Below, in pieces: positions 33,628 through 41,336 of a stretch of 64,000 nucleotides of DNA. The position numbers and the translations under genes were made by a program. This DNA comes from Clostridia bacterium (GTDB lineage Bacteria; Bacillota; Clostridia; Christensenellales; Aristaeellaceae): assembly GCA_017433405.1 (NCBI GenBank), contig JAFRHH010000033.1, forward strand, positions 1 through 64,000, written 5' to 3'. Numbering within the stretch: the first letter of the stretch is position 1; the number at the start of each line of letters is the position of its first letter. The notes beneath the pieces were generated by a model. That model ran no database searches. It had not been told where the DNA came from and was given only the letters and a program-made list of their open reading frames with translations.

Positions 33628-34370
33628 TTCCGGGCCTCCTGAATCGCGCGGATGAAGTCGCGGCTCCGCTCCTCCTTCGGATGGGCGAAAAACTCCTTCG
33701 ACGGCCCGGTTTCCACGACCCGGGAATCCGCCATGAACATGACCCGGCTGGATACGTTCCGCGCGAAATCCATCTCGTGGGTCACCACCAGCATGGTCAT
33801 CCCGTCCTCCGCCAGCTGCCGCATGACCGCCAGCACCTCGCCGATCAGCTCCGGATCCAGTGCGCTGGTCGGCTCGTCGAAATACAGGATCTCCGGCCGC
33901 CCCGCCAGCGCCCGGGCGATGGCCACCCGCTGCTGCTGTCCGCCGGAAAGCTGAATGGGATAGCTTTTGACCTTGTCCGCCATGCCGACCCGGTCCAGGG
34001 CCTCCATGGCGATCTTTTCCGCCGCGTCCCGCTTCATCCCCGCCCCGGCGGTCAGCCCGAGGGTCACGTTCTGCAGCACGTTCTTGTTCAGAAACAGGTT
34101 GTAGTTCTGAAACACGAACCCGGTCTTCTTCCGGATCCGGGCGATGTCCTGCCGCGTCGCCGCGTGCAGGTCGAAGGGCTCCCCGTCAAAGACGATGGTC
34201 CCCCGGTCCGCCCGCTCCAGAAAGTTCAGGCACCGCAGGAAGGTGGTCTTGCCCGATCCGCTGGGGCCGAGAATCGCCACCACGTCGCTCTTCTCCACGT
34301 CCAGGCTGATGCCCGAAAGCACCTCCTGGTCCCCGAACTTCTTGTGAACATCCCTGATTTCAAGCATCAT
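33624..34370 (-). CDS. Polar amino acid ABC transporter, ATPase
   Basis: A 248-residue GlnQ/HisP-type ATPase: Walker A GPSGSGKTT, Q-loop FVFQNYNLF, signature LSGGQQQR, Walker B ILYFDEPTSALD and switch His in VVTHEMDFA. It energises uptake through the permease whose gene overlaps its start. The end overlaps the CotH gene start by four bases. Confidence 0.95.
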   Translation of the reverse strand: MMLEIRDVHKKFGDQEVLSGISLDVEKSDVVAILGPSGSGKTTFLRCLNFLERADRGTIVFDGEPFDLHAATRQDIARIRKKTGFVFQNYNLFLNKNVLQNVTLGLTAGAGMKRDAAEKIAMEALDRVGMADKVKSYPIQLSGGQQQRVAIARALAGRPEILYFDEPTSALDPELIGEVLAVMRQLAEDGMTMLVVTHEMDFARNVSSRVMFMADSRVVETGPSKEFFAHPKEERSRDFIRAIQEARK

Positions 34371-35041
34371 GTCCGGACACCTCCATAGCGGGCCAGCCGT
34401 TTCTCGCCCCTGTGCTGCAGCCAGGTCAGAATCGTGCAGAACATCAGATAGATCACCGCCACCTCGGTATACAGCCCGAGGGATTCATACACCCGCCCGT
34501 TGATAACCTGGGCCTGGCGGAACATCTCCATGACGGAAATCGTCGCCGCCATGCTCGTCCCCTTCAGCATGGAGATCAGCGAGTTGGACAGGGCCGGGAA
34601 GGCGGTCCGGAACGCCTGGGGCAGCACCACGTGCCACATGATCCGGGGAAAGGACAGCCCGACGCAGTAGCCCGCCTCCAGCTGGCCCCGGGAAACGCTC
34701 TCCAGGGCGCCCCGGATGGTTTCCGCCATATAGGCGCCCTCGTTGAAGCCGAAAACCAGCACCGCCGCGGGAAACGCCTCCAGCGTGATCCCGATCCCCG
34801 GCAGCCCGAAGAACACAATGTACAGCTGCACCAGCAGCGGCGTGCCCCGGGTGATCCAGATATAGAAGCGGCAGACCTGGCGCAGCCCCCGGACGTTGGC
34901 GTACTGCACCAGCGCCACCAGCAGGGAGATCAGCAGGGCCAGGCCGAAGGACAGAATCGTCAGCGGCACCGTCACCTTGATCCCGTATTCCAGCAGCTTG
35001 GGAAAGGAATCCACCAGGATGTTCCAGAGTCTTTCGTTCAT
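34367..35041 (-). CDS. Polar amino acid ABC transporter, permease
   Basis: A 224-residue HisM/GlnP-type permease with about five membrane segments. RGTPLLVQLYIVFFGLP and the EAA loop (EAGYCVGLSFPRIMWHVVLPQAF) are diagnostic. Only one permease gene is present, so it probably forms a homodimer. The ATG at 35041 is preferred; its Shine-Dalgarno is weak (AAAAGAGGGTATACG). It overlaps the ATPase start by four bases. Confidence 0.93.
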   Translation of the reverse strand: MNERLWNILVDSFPKLLEYGIKVTVPLTILSFGLALLISLLVALVQYANVRGLRQVCRFYIWITRGTPLLVQLYIVFFGLPGIGITLEAFPAAVLVFGFNEGAYMAETIRGALESVSRGQLEAGYCVGLSFPRIMWHVVLPQAFRTAFPALSNSLISMLKGTSMAATISVMEMFRQAQVINGRVYESLGLYTEVAVIYLMFCTILTWLQHRGEKRLARYGGVRT

Positions 35042-35124
35042 CGTATACCCTCTTTTTGTCTCATCAGGCGTCTGTCCGCGCCGCCCGGCCGAAACCCGCG
35101 GGTTCCCCGGCGTCCCTTTCACGC

Positions 35125-35160
35125 GCGCAAGTCACAGGGAGATTTCCCTGTGACTTGCGC
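35125..35160. terminator. Perfect 16-bp inverted repeat between binding-protein and permease genes
   Basis: GCGCAAGTCACAGGGA, GATT, TCCCTGTGACTTGCGC. No T-run follows. Such hairpins after binding-protein genes usually stabilise the upstream mRNA or attenuate downstream genes so that binding protein is made in excess. Confidence 0.75.
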
Positions 35161-35225
35161 CTTTCCGTCAAAAGGCCGCTTCCCCGGTCCGCCTCGCTTC
35201 TCCGGAAAAGCACCCTTCCTCCGGC

Positions 35226-36014
35226 TTACTTCTCCTTCGTCAGATCCGTGCCGAAATACTTCTCGGACAGGGCGGCCAGGCTGCCGTCCTCCCGCGCCGC
35301 GGCCAGAATCCCGTTGATGGCCTTCACCAGGCTGTCGGTATCCGCGCCCTTCTTCGCCGGAATCACCACCGGCTCGCCCGCCAGGGTCTCGACGATCTTG
35401 ATCTTCGCGTCCGGATGCTCCCGGAGATAGTCGTCCACGGAGCCCTTCGCGTTGATCGTCGCGTCCACCCGGCCCTGCTCGAGCATCATCATGGTCTCCC
35501 CCAGGGTATCGACGTATTCGACGGTGGCGCCCGCCTCCTCCGCCCGCTGGGCATAGGTGGAGTTCGGGGAATTGCTGGTCTTCTTCCCAGCCAGATCCGC
35601 CACGGTTTTGATGTCCTCGTTGTCCGCCCGGACGACGAGCACCGCCTCGGTATAGACATAGGGCTCGGTGAAGGCGAACTTCTCCGCCCGCTCCGCGGTG
35701 TAGCCGACGCCGTTGACCGCCAGGTCAAACCGGCCGCCCTCGACCCCCGCCAGGATGGATTCCCACGGAACCTCCTGGAAGTCGGCCGTCACACCCAGGC
35801 CCTTCGCGATCAGCTCGCCGACCTCGACGTCGAAGCCGGTCAGGGGGCTGCCGGGGGTCTCATGATAGGTCCATGGGCTCCAGTTGCCCTCCATGGCGAT
35901 GGTCAGCGTCCCTTTGGCCTGAATCCTGGCCAGCGCGTCCCCGCCCTCGGCCAGCGCCATCGCGCCGGAAGCAATCATCAGCAGGGCCATCAGGCCCGCA
36001 ATCAGCTTCTTCAT
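35226..36014 (-). CDS. Polar amino acid ABC transporter, binding protein
   Basis: A 262-residue exported protein with a signal peptide (KKLIAGLMALLMIASGAMALAEGG; no lipobox Cys) and the family 3 solute-binding fold: GTLTIAMEGNWSPWTYHE, PLTGFDVEVGELIAKGLG and EKFAFTEPYVYTEAVLVVR. It delivers a polar amino acid or related compound; specificity cannot be read. It leads the operon with the permease, ATPase and perhaps CotH. Confidence 0.93.
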   Translation of the reverse strand: MKKLIAGLMALLMIASGAMALAEGGDALARIQAKGTLTIAMEGNWSPWTYHETPGSPLTGFDVEVGELIAKGLGVTADFQEVPWESILAGVEGGRFDLAVNGVGYTAERAEKFAFTEPYVYTEAVLVVRADNEDIKTVADLAGKKTSNSPNSTYAQRAEEAGATVEYVDTLGETMMMLEQGRVDATINAKGSVDDYLREHPDAKIKIVETLAGEPVVIPAKKGADTDSLVKAINGILAAAREDGSLAALSEKYFGTDLTKEK

Positions 36015-36099
36015 GTTCCTCTCTCCTTCTCGTTATCTTTGTGTTTTCCGCCTTCCCGGCGTTTTCCGCATTCCTTACGTTTTCCGCCTTCCCGGCGAT

Positions 36100-36552
36100 T
36101 TACTCCATCGCGTCCAGCAGCCGGTGCAGCAGCCGGTACAGGCTGTAGGCCTCCTCCTGGGGCAGGGAGATGCATTTTCCCATCTTCTCCGGGATATCCT
36201 TCAGCTGGTCCCGCAGCGCCCAGCCCGCCTCCGTCATGGAAACGTCAACCACCCGCTCGTCGTTCTTGCACCGGCAGCGGCTGATCCATCCGCTCTCCTC
36301 CATCTTTTTGAGCAGCGGCGTCAGCGTTCCGCAGTCCAGATACAGCCGGCGGCCCAGGTCGCCGACCGTGGTCTGCCCCATCTCCCAGAGCGCCAGCAGA
36401 ACGATATACTGCGTATAGGTCAGCCCATAGGGTTTCAGCAGCGGGCCGTACGCGTTGACCACCTTCCGGGACGCCGCGTACAGCGGAAAGCACAGCTGGC
36501 TGTCCAGCCGGAGCTGCGGATACTGCTTCTCCTGAATCCCCTGTCCTTCCAT
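36100..36552 (-). CDS. MarR-family peroxide sensor (OhrR-like)
   Basis: A 150-residue winged helix-turn-helix regulator. The segment LDSQLCFPLYAASRKVVNAY with Cys21 matches the redox-sensing Cys region of OhrR, which is oxidised by organic hydroperoxides and then releases DNA. The DNA-binding wing reads TVGDLGRRLYLDCGTLTPLLKKME. The start at 36552 has AGGAACC before the ATG. It is downstream of gpx, trxB-like and trxA in the same direction, consistent with control of the cluster. Additional Cys residues in the wing (CRCKND) may take part in redox switching. Confidence 0.88.
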   Translation of the reverse strand: MEGQGIQEKQYPQLRLDSQLCFPLYAASRKVVNAYGPLLKPYGLTYTQYIVLLALWEMGQTTVGDLGRRLYLDCGTLTPLLKKMEESGWISRCRCKNDERVVDVSMTEAGWALRDQLKDIPEKMGKCISLPQEEAYSLYRLLHRLLDAME

Positions 36553-36602
36553 TGGTTCCTGTTCCCCCGTTTCACCGCTGCGCATGCCAGCGTGCATCCT
36601 GC

Positions 36603-36923
36603 TTACAGATTCCCCTCGATCCAGCTCTTCAGCGCCGGGCCGGGCTTGAAGCCGATGCTCTGATCCACGCACTGGCCGTTCTTGAGCAGCAGCACGGTGG
36701 GCACGGAGCTGATCCCGAATTCCCCGGCCAGATCCGAAGCGTCGTCCACGTCCACGTTGTAGAACTTCACCTTATCCGCCAGCTGCTCGGAAACCTCCTC
36801 GATCACCGGCGCCAGCATCTTGCACGGGCCGCACCAGGTCGCGGAAAAATCAACCACCGCCACGGCGTCCTTCGCCGCTTCGTTCCGGAATCCCTGTTCG
36901 TCAATCTTCTTAACCATCGTCAT
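36603..36923 (-). CDS. trxA: Thioredoxin
   Basis: A 106-residue thioredoxin with the WCGPCK active site at about 31-36 and the cis-Pro in SVPTVLLL. It reduces disulfides in the cytosol and is recharged by thioredoxin reductase, whose probable gene lies 119 bases upstream. The start has GAGGAGGAC before ATG. Confidence 0.96.
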   Translation of the reverse strand: MTMVKKIDEQGFRNEAAKDAVAVVDFSATWCGPCKMLAPVIEEVSEQLADKVKFYNVDVDDASDLAGEFGISSVPTVLLLKNGQCVDQSIGFKPGPALKSWIEGNL

Positions 36924-37042
36924 GTCCTCCTCTGTCCATTCGTTCCATATGTTCCCAGATTCAATTTCTGCTCCGGCTGTCCGTTTTCCTTCCGGCCGGT
37001 CCTTTTTTCGGATTCTCGTCTCTCCGCCGGCTCATCCCGGCG

Positions 37043-37906
37043 TTATTTCTTCTTCAGCCCGTCGAGATACGCCGCCGCGCTGATCGCGGCCACGTTGCCC
37101 TCGCCGGCGGCCTTAACGTACTGATAGGGCGTTCCCGTAATGTCGCCGCAGGCGAACACGCCCGGCAGGCTGGTTTCCATCTTCCGGTTCACCCGGACGT
37201 GGGCGCCTTCGGTTTCGAGCCCGGGCACCAGCTGGCCGGGGGCCACCGCTTCCCGCAGCACGAACACCCCGTCCGCCGGATACTCGCCGCCCTCGGTCGT
37301 CACCTTCCGGCGGGCGCCGTCCTGCGCGATGCCGGTCACCTTTTCCCGGATCACCCTGACCGCCTCCGGCAGATTCGTCTCTTCCTTATACATCGGGAAA
37401 TAGGTCACGCTCCGGCAGACCTCGCTCAGGAAGGCGGCCTCCGCCTCCTCCCGCGGGCCGTAGCCGACCACGATCACGTCCTTCCCGCGGTACAGCGGCG
37501 CGTCGCAGGTGGCGCAGTAGCTGACGCCCCGGCCGAGCAGCTCCTCCTCCCCGGGCAGGGGTTTGGCCTGAACCACCCCCGTCGCCAGGATAACCGCGCC
37601 GGCCTCGAGCATCTCCTCCCCGACCTGCAGGGCGAAATAATCCCCCATGGCGTAGACGGCGCCGACCCGCTTCTCCGTAATCCCGATCCCCATCTGGTCC
37701 AGCTGGTTCCGGAAGGCCTTCGCCATATCCGCCCCCTTTACGGCGGGCAGCCCCGGATAATTCCGGATCTCGTGAGCTTTGGCCACCTTTTCGCTCATCT
37801 GGCCGCTTCCCAGCAGCAGCACCTTCTTGTTCCGGTTCACGGCGGTCAGGGCGGCGGACACCCCCGCCGGGCCCGTCCCGATGATCGCGATATCATAGCG
37901 TTCCAT
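37043..37906 (-). CDS. Thioredoxin reductase-like flavoprotein
   Basis: A 287-residue NAD(P)H/FAD oxidoreductase: FAD loop IIGTGPAGVSAAL, redox pair CATC in SYCATCDAPLYRG, NAD(P)-binding VVGYGPREEAEAA (a GxGxxE variant rather than GxGxxA) and the closing ACGDITG. It should transfer electrons to the adjacent thioredoxin; the altered nucleotide-binding motif may mean other cofactor preference or ferredoxin-type reduction, which is inference. The GAGGAG ribosome-binding site belongs to a truncated family A repeat. Confidence 0.9.
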   Translation of the reverse strand: MERYDIAIIGTGPAGVSAALTAVNRNKKVLLLGSGQMSEKVAKAHEIRNYPGLPAVKGADMAKAFRNQLDQMGIGITEKRVGAVYAMGDYFALQVGEEMLEAGAVILATGVVQAKPLPGEEELLGRGVSYCATCDAPLYRGKDVIVVGYGPREEAEAAFLSEVCRSVTYFPMYKEETNLPEAVRVIREKVTGIAQDGARRKVTTEGGEYPADGVFVLREAVAPGQLVPGLETEGAHVRVNRKMETSLPGVFACGDITGTPYQYVKAAGEGNVAAISAAAYLDGLKKK

Positions 37907-37913
37907 TCTCTTC

Positions 37914-37950
37914 TTCTCCTCTGTGAACCTCAGTTCACGTCTGCCATTCC
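37914..37950 (-). repeat. Family A repeat, truncated copy 10
   Basis: Only the terminal part (AATGGCAGACGTGAAC, hairpin, AGAGGAG) remains, directly before the thioredoxin reductase-like ATG. That the hairpin plus Shine-Dalgarno part is kept while the rest is lost suggests this part is useful. Confidence 0.8.
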
Positions 37951-37975
37951 GGCGCCGGCGCTCACCGTCCCGCGC

Positions 37976-38518
37976 TTACAGCAGGGACGCCACGCACTCC
38001 TCAACCTTCTTCATGTCCGCCGTGGGCTCGAACCGGGCCACCACGTTCCCCTGCCGGTCCACAACGAACTTGGTGAAGTTCCACTTGATCGCCGGATTGT
38101 TCTTGTAATCCTTGTCGATCTTCTTGAGCATCACGCCCATCGCCAGCGCGGCCGGGCCGTGGCCGAAGCCCTCGAAGCCCTTCTGGCTCTTCAGGAAGGT
38201 GTAAAGCGGCAGCTCGTTCTCCCCGTTAACCTCGCTCTTTTTCATCTGGGGGAACTGGGTGTTGTACTTCAGGGTGCAGAACTCGTGAATCTCCTCATCG
38301 GTTCCGGGGGTCTGGCCGGCAAACTGATTGCAGGGGATGTCCAGGATCTCCAGTCCCTTCTCGTGATACTTCTCGTACATCTCCTCCATGGGCTTGTAGT
38401 GGGGCGTAAAGCCGCAGCCCGTCGCGGTGTTGACCACCAGCACCACCTTGCCCTCGAAATTCTTCATGGAAACCTCTTCCCCCTTGGAATTGAGCACGGA
38501 ATAATCATAAAAGCCCAT
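37976..38518 (-). CDS. Glutathione peroxidase-family protein (Cys type)
   Basis: A 180-residue GPx fold protein: peroxidatic Cys35 in TATGCGFT (encoded by TGC, not a selenocysteine UGA), Gln in PCNQFAGQ and Trp in KWNFTKF. Bacterial Cys-type GPx proteins commonly use thioredoxin as reductant, matching the downstream genes. It leads the thiol/peroxide cluster from its own AT-rich promoter. Confidence 0.94.
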   Translation of the reverse strand: MGFYDYSVLNSKGEEVSMKNFEGKVVLVVNTATGCGFTPHYKPMEEMYEKYHEKGLEILDIPCNQFAGQTPGTDEEIHEFCTLKYNTQFPQMKKSEVNGENELPLYTFLKSQKGFEGFGHGPAALAMGVMLKKIDKDYKNNPAIKWNFTKFVVDRQGNVVARFEPTADMKKVEECVASLL

Positions 38519-38571
38519 CGTTAAAATCTCCTTCCGCCGGATCTCTTTCCGAAACCCTTTTTGCAAATAAT

Positions 38572-38599
38572 ATTTTATTCAATATATTTAAAATGTCAA
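38572..38599 (-). promoter_or_regulatory. Promoter of the peroxide-defence cluster
   Basis: On the minus strand TTGACA (38599-38594) and TAAAAT (38577-38572) lie 16 bases apart in a very AT-rich stretch; ATTTTA...TTTAAAAT symmetry across it could be the OhrR-like operator. Confidence 0.6.
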
Positions 38600-38634
38600 T
38601 ACCTTTTATAAAATATTTTCGCCTGACCCCGCCC

Positions 38635-38663
38635 TTGCCCGGAGAACGGTTCTTCTGTATAAT
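38635..38663 (+). promoter_or_regulatory. Promoter of the HAD hydrolase gene
   Basis: TTGCCC (38635-38640) and TATAAT (38658-38663), 17 bases apart, 45 bases before the ATG. Confidence 0.7.
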
Positions 38664-38708
38664 GGCTCTGTTTAATCAATCCCTGAAGGAAAAGGAGACT
38701 GCCTGCCC

Positions 38709-39425
38709 ATGACCTGCGCCAAAACGTCCGCCGTTCCCACCAGTCCCGCCCGCTCCGGCCAGAGCGCCGCGGTCCCCGCCGCCCGAAAGACCCTGCTGCT
38801 CTTCGACCTCGACGGAACCCTCTGGGATTCCGCAGCCAACGTGGCTGAAGCCTGGAATGAGATCTTCCTCCGGGAGGATCCCTCCCTGCCCCCGCTGACG
38901 ACGGAGGATATTCACAGCGTCATGGGGCTGACGATGCGGGAGATTCAGGATGTGCTCCATCCCTCGATCCCGGCGGAAAAGCGGGACCGGATCTTTGAGG
39001 AATGCAACCGCTACGAGGTGGAATACCTCCGCCTCCACGGCGGCACGGTCTATCCCGGGCTCCGGGAGGTGCTCGAGGCCCTGCGCGGCCGGGGCTTTAC
39101 CCTCGGCATCGTCTCGAACTGCCAGTGCGGCTATATCGACGCCTTTCTGAAATCCTCCGGCGTGGGGGACCTGATCGCCGACTGGGAGGAATGGGAGCGC
39201 ACGGGCCTGGTCAAGGGAAAAAACATCCGCCTGGTCATGGAGCGCAACGGCTTTGACCAGGCGGTCTATATCGGGGATACGGCGAAGGACGAGGAGGCGG
39301 CGGACCTGGCCGGCCTTCCCTTTATCCACGCCGCCTATGGCTTCGGCCGGGGGCAGCACCCCGTCGGCGTGCTCTCCGCCCTGACGGAGCTGCCGGCCCT
39401 GATCGACCGGCTGAACCTGGACTGA
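38709..39425 (+). CDS. HAD-superfamily hydrolase (phosphoglycolate phosphatase-like)
   Basis: A 238-residue HAD enzyme: nucleophile motif FDLDGTLWDS, motif II SNCQCG, Lys in VKGKN and GDTAKDEEAA with the metal Asp. A helical cap lies between motifs I and II. Such proteins act on small phosphates; substrate unknown. The first 25 residues before the fold are poorly structured (Ser/Ala/Pro), so a later start is possible, but AAAAGGAGAC lies 11 bases before this ATG. It is divergent from the gpx gene. Confidence 0.88.
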   Translation: MTCAKTSAVPTSPARSGQSAAVPAARKTLLLFDLDGTLWDSAANVAEAWNEIFLREDPSLPPLTTEDIHSVMGLTMREIQDVLHPSIPAEKRDRIFEECNRYEVEYLRLHGGTVYPGLREVLEALRGRGFTLGIVSNCQCGYIDAFLKSSGVGDLIADWEEWERTGLVKGKNIRLVMERNGFDQAVYIGDTAKDEEAADLAGLPFIHAAYGFGRGQHPVGVLSALTELPALIDRLNLD

Positions 39426-39463
39426 ACACAGCACGCAGGCATCAGATCTCAGGGGCCGGCGAT

Positions 39464-40225
39464 TCATTCGCCGGTCAGACCGGAAGCAGTCTGTCTGTTC
39501 ATTAAAATCCATTCAGCAGTCCTTTGCTGCTGCTCCTCGGAAGAGATCGCAGCATGGCCGTCGCCTGCCTGCATTCCGTAATTTCCGAACTGCGCGTGAT
39601 TTCCGCCTTCAATCACATGCACCTCACCGCTGTCCGGAAGCTCCCGGATGGCTTTCTCCAGTTTTGACATATTGATCACACCATCTTCAGAGCCGTAGAT
39701 CACCAGTGCTTTCATGTTTTCAGCCAGTGGCTTTGCCGGATATGCCGCAAGCATGAAAACACCGGACAGCTTTGCACTGTGGGTTGACGCATAGCCGGCA
39801 GCCATCGCGCCTCCGAGAGAATGCCCGCCAATATACCAATGCTCGTAATCATGCTGCGCCATTACCTGATCTGCCTTGTTTACGCCAAATACCGCCAGGC
39901 GAAACGGCATCCGTACAAGGCAGATATCCATTCCCTGTTCGGCCAGCCGATGAAGCAGCGGAGCGTATGCGGTTTCCTCCACCTTGCCCCCGGGATAGAA
40001 GATGAGCGCGTCCGTCTCGGAAGGGCCATCGAAAAACCAGCCGTATTCCCTTTGCGTGATCGTAACGGATTCGTCGGATTTCAACGCGCTGAGGGCTGAT
40101 TCCTCCGCGTGGTAGTATTGCTCCGTATAAATCAGAAACGCGATGCACAGCACGGCAATCGCAGATACAGGAATAAGCAGCCAGGTTTTTTTGCGCCTTC
40201 GGTTCCTGTTTTCGTTCGCTTTCAT
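39464..40225 (-). CDS. Membrane-anchored alpha/beta hydrolase
   Basis: A 253-residue protein with an N-terminal basic stretch and membrane segment (WLLIPVSAIAVLCIAFLIY), then an alpha/beta hydrolase fold: nucleophile Ser in GGHSLGGAMA, acid Asp in YGSEDGVI and His in GGNHAQFG. The active site would face the outside. The family includes esterases and dienelactone-hydrolase-like enzymes; substrate unknown. It uses a different codon mix (more AT) than its high-GC neighbours, suggesting separate origin. Confidence 0.85.
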   Translation of the reverse strand: MKANENRNRRRKKTWLLIPVSAIAVLCIAFLIYTEQYYHAEESALSALKSDESVTITQREYGWFFDGPSETDALIFYPGGKVEETAYAPLLHRLAEQGMDICLVRMPFRLAVFGVNKADQVMAQHDYEHWYIGGHSLGGAMAAGYASTHSAKLSGVFMLAAYPAKPLAENMKALVIYGSEDGVINMSKLEKAIRELPDSGEVHVIEGGNHAQFGNYGMQAGDGHAAISSEEQQQRTAEWILMNRQTASGLTGE

Positions 40226-40328
40226 GGTACTTAAGATGATCCCTCCGTAAATTCCGGGTGGTCTTTGATTCAGCCCTCCATTTCCGGCGGGCTGTTCTTC
40301 TCCCCTGTCCGCGTAATCCGGACTGAAA

Positions 40329-41270
40329 CTACACCCCCGCCAGCATGTGCATATTCCGCAGATTCCCGTCCCGGATCCCGTCGTTGACGGACCGGGCGTG
40401 TTTTTCGAGATCGCCGCAGGTCGCCTCCGTCAGCCCCTGCTCCTGCAAAAGGTCGATCACCTGGGAGGCAATGCCCTCGATCCCGAAGGCCTTCTCCTCC
40501 GCGAGGCTGCCCTCGCTGCCGGTGGAAATCAGCCATTCGAGGCTGCGGGCCAGATCCTCCCCCTCCGGCCACGCCCGAAGCGCCCGGAAGCTCCATTTAT
40601 AGAAGGGCAGATACGCCCGGTGCAGCAGGAAGAAGGCTTCCATCGTGTGGCGGACGAACTCCGCCGCCGCCAGCTGCGCCGCGCCGGTTTCGCCCCGCCG
40701 GGCGCACCGGGGATAGTTGTACTGGCCGCTCTGGGCCATCATCAGCAGATGCCCCGCCAGCCGCTTGCGCCGGATATCCTCCGGCATGTTCCGAAGAAGC
40801 TCCCGCCAGCGGGTCAGGGTTCCGTCCCCGTCCCGGAAGACCTCGCCGTTGACCGCCTCCGCCAGGGCGTAGGAGGGCAGGCGCAGCCACGTCTCCGTCC
40901 CCATCTCCTCCGGCAGGCAGCCGATCTTTTCCCGGAAATAATCCGCGATCCGGAACACCCCGTGGCGCGCTCCGCCTACGGGGCCGATCTTCTGCCGCTC
41001 GAAGCCCTCGAACTCCTTCGGCAGCGCGGAATACGCCCGCTCCAGCCGGAAGGCAGTCCGCCGGTCGACGGCCTCCTCCCCCGGCAGAAACAGGCAGAAG
41101 CCCGGTTCAAAATCATGATCTCGGGACCATTCGTCGTCGAATCCGTAGCATTCCGACCCGCTCCCGGTCAGGGCCGCCGCGACGGCCCCCTCCAGCTCCG
41201 GAAACTGCTCCCGGATCATCGGCGCCCCGAAGGCCTCCCAGTAGGCCCGGCTCAGCTCCAGTCCCTTCAT
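40329..41270 (-). CDS. DUF4037 (nucleotidyltransferase-like) protein
   Basis: A 313-residue protein matching DUF4037. The segment GSGSECYGFDDEWSRDHDF contains Gly-Ser and Asp pairs like the nucleotidyltransferase active site (GS..D.D). The remaining helices are unlike known partners. No biochemical role is established. It lies in a minus-strand run with GH29 and a TPR protein. Confidence 0.8.
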   Translation of the reverse strand: MKGLELSRAYWEAFGAPMIREQFPELEGAVAAALTGSGSECYGFDDEWSRDHDFEPGFCLFLPGEEAVDRRTAFRLERAYSALPKEFEGFERQKIGPVGGARHGVFRIADYFREKIGCLPEEMGTETWLRLPSYALAEAVNGEVFRDGDGTLTRWRELLRNMPEDIRRKRLAGHLLMMAQSGQYNYPRCARRGETGAAQLAAAEFVRHTMEAFFLLHRAYLPFYKWSFRALRAWPEGEDLARSLEWLISTGSEGSLAEEKAFGIEGIASQVIDLLQEQGLTEATCGDLEKHARSVNDGIRDGNLRNMHMLAGV

Positions 41271-41336
41271 GCGCTACTCCTCCCTGTTCCCGTCAGGCCC
41301 GGCTCGGCCCCGGTCCCTCATGATACAGCCTCCGCC

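Noticed and set aside
37976..38518. Selenoprotein glutathione peroxidase
   Set aside because: The active-site codon is TGC (Cys), not TGA, and no SECIS-like element is needed.
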